A stretch of 5,829 nt of DNA from an uncultured Oscillospiraceae bacterium (lineage in GTDB: Bacteria; Bacillota; Clostridia; Oscillospirales; Acutalibacteraceae). The notes under the pieces are model-generated. The model ran no database searches and was not told the DNA's origin. It was given only the letters and a program-made list of their open reading frames with translations. The stretch spans positions 1 through 5,829 of the forward strand of contig URYX01000123.1 of the NCBI GenBank assembly GCA_900552225.1, given 5' to 3'. Position numbers and translations under genes: made by a program. This document shows positions 4,969-5,829 of the stretch, piece after piece. Position 1 is the stretch's first letter. Every line of letters starts with the position of its first letter.

Positions 4969-5829
4969 ATGAAACGCATACTTGTTTTGATGCTGACGCT
5001 TTCACTGGTGCTGGGAATGGCGGGCGTTGCCGCCGCACTCAGCTTCCGGAGCGGTGCGGAAGCCGAAAAGAGCTACGCAGCGCTGTCGCTGAAGGCCGCG
5101 GCCGAAGCGGCGGCCGCCGGAGAGACTATTGACTGGACGCAGTACGACTGGAAGCCGGAATATATGACCTCCAATACGGGCAAATGGGTCGAGATGCTGC
5201 TTGCCGATGCCGCGCAGCGCTCGTTCAGCCAATCCGGCAACCACGGAACGCAGCCCTGCCTGCAGGTCAAGCAGAAGGAGGGCAAAAGCGGTGAGGCGTT
5301 CAAGGTGGATCTGATTGCCAATCAGTGGGCGAGCGCCTCCTGGTGGAGCCAGTCAGCCGTGACCTATACGGCGAGAGAGGCCGGACGGTATGTGCTGTCC
5401 TGTGATACGATGGAGCCGGGGCGGCTGTGGGACAACAGTGCCGGAGGCTTTGTGGATACGCTGAGCGGCGCGAACGGCGACGGCCACGTGACGGTGTATA
5501 AGAACGACGAGCAGATCTGGCCGGCCGACGGCTATGCCTCGGTGACCTCGGAGAACCACCCGACGTTTGAGGGGCTGGAGGTGGAGCTTGCGGTCGGGGA
5601 TGTCATCCGTTTCGCGGGCTTCGGCGGCGAAATCGGCCATGCGGATGCCACCTCCAATCCGAACTCCTACCTGAACAATATTTTTCTCAATCCGGCGATT
5701 GAGAAAAAGACGGAGGAACCGACCACGACAACAACCACGAATACCTCGCCCGTCCCGACGCGTCCCGACGAGAATCCGTCCGACGGTGCGCTCAAGCCCG
5801 GCATTTACAGTGCACGGGACAGTCTGATG
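4969..5829 (+). CDS. Secreted multi-module protein, N-terminal part (3' end outside window)
   Basis: The frame is open from ATG 4969 to the window end (287 codons). AAGGAG at 4956-4961 lies seven bases before the start. A Sec signal peptide (MKRILVLMLTLSLVLGMAGVAAA) probably ends near residue 23. There is no lipobox cysteine, unlike the preceding lipoprotein. An Ala-rich stretch (28-50) precedes a module at about 55-245 that shares ANQW (117-120), VTVYKNDEQIWP (174-185), VGDVI (209-213) and NNIFLNPAI (236-244) with the protein at 4074. A Thr/Pro-rich linker (247-273) follows. Then GALKPGIYSARDSLM (273-287) matches the module start GLYSAHDEL of the neighbouring lipoprotein, so a second module appears to begin at the window edge. 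Function is unknown; a secreted glycan-binding or enzyme-bearing repeat protein is inferred. Confidence 0.85.
   Translation, partial: MKRILVLMLTLSLVLGMAGVAAALSFRSGAEAEKSYAALSLKAAAEAAAAGETIDWTQYDWKPEYMTSNTGKWVEMLLADAAQRSFSQSGNHGTQPCLQVKQKEGKSGEAFKVDLIANQWASASWWSQSAVTYTAREAGRYVLSCDTMEPGRLWDNSAGGFVDTLSGANGDGHVTVYKNDEQIWPADGYASVTSENHPTFEGLEVELAVGDVIRFAGFGGEIGHADATSNPNSYLNNIFLNPAIEKKTEEPTTTTTTNTSPVPTRPDENPSDGALKPGIYSARDSLM

Noticed and set aside
4254..4979. Open frame of 241 codons on the minus strand over the lipoprotein gene.
   Set aside because: The plus-strand gene has a promoter, ribosome site, lipobox and a paralogous neighbour; the antisense frame has none.

Overview
The window is a GC-rich stretch of bacterial DNA that reads like a Gram-positive, polysaccharide-using Clostridia (Oscillospirales/Ruminococcaceae type). 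This is inferred from low-GC sigma-A style promoters inside a GC-rich genome, strong Shine-Dalgarno sites, a lipobox type common in Firmicutes, a DacF-like carboxypeptidase, and Ser/Thr-rich linkers in secreted proteins. No rRNA, tRNA, CRISPR array, transposase or phage gene was seen.

Layout. On the minus strand, positions 2031 to 1 hold two consecutive glycoside hydrolase family 16 (GH16) genes. The upstream one (2031-460) is a complete lipoprotein with a Ser/Thr/Ala-rich tether, a GH16 catalytic domain and a C-terminal carbohydrate-binding-like beta-sandwich. The second (422 to beyond position 1) is a close paralogue that starts directly at the catalytic domain with no visible signal peptide. 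A 421-bp divergent region (2032-2452) carries an extended -10 promoter for the GH16 pair. A near-consensus CcpA/LacI-family operator (cre) sits over its predicted start point. On the plus strand follow a D-alanyl-D-alanine carboxypeptidase (2453-3748), a 325-bp intergenic region with two hairpins and a strong sigma-A promoter, and then a two-gene unit. That unit holds a small lipoprotein (4074-4922) and the start of a larger secreted protein (4969 to beyond 5829).

How it fits together. The two plus-strand proteins at the right share one beta-rich module with the same ordered landmarks (ANQW, YKND-x2-IWP, GDVI, an N-x-I terminal strand). In the second protein a Thr-rich linker leads into what looks like the start of another copy, so it is probably a modular repeat protein. 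With the GH16 enzymes these suggest a locus for binding and degrading an extracellular beta-glucan-like polysaccharide at the cell surface, under carbon catabolite control. The substrate cannot be read from the sequence. The carboxypeptidase between the two clusters is a peptidoglycan-trimming enzyme and may be only a neighbour.

The most notable observations are the paired lipoprotein/multi-module secreted protein family, the cre-like operator at the GH16 start site, and the apparently leaderless second GH16.
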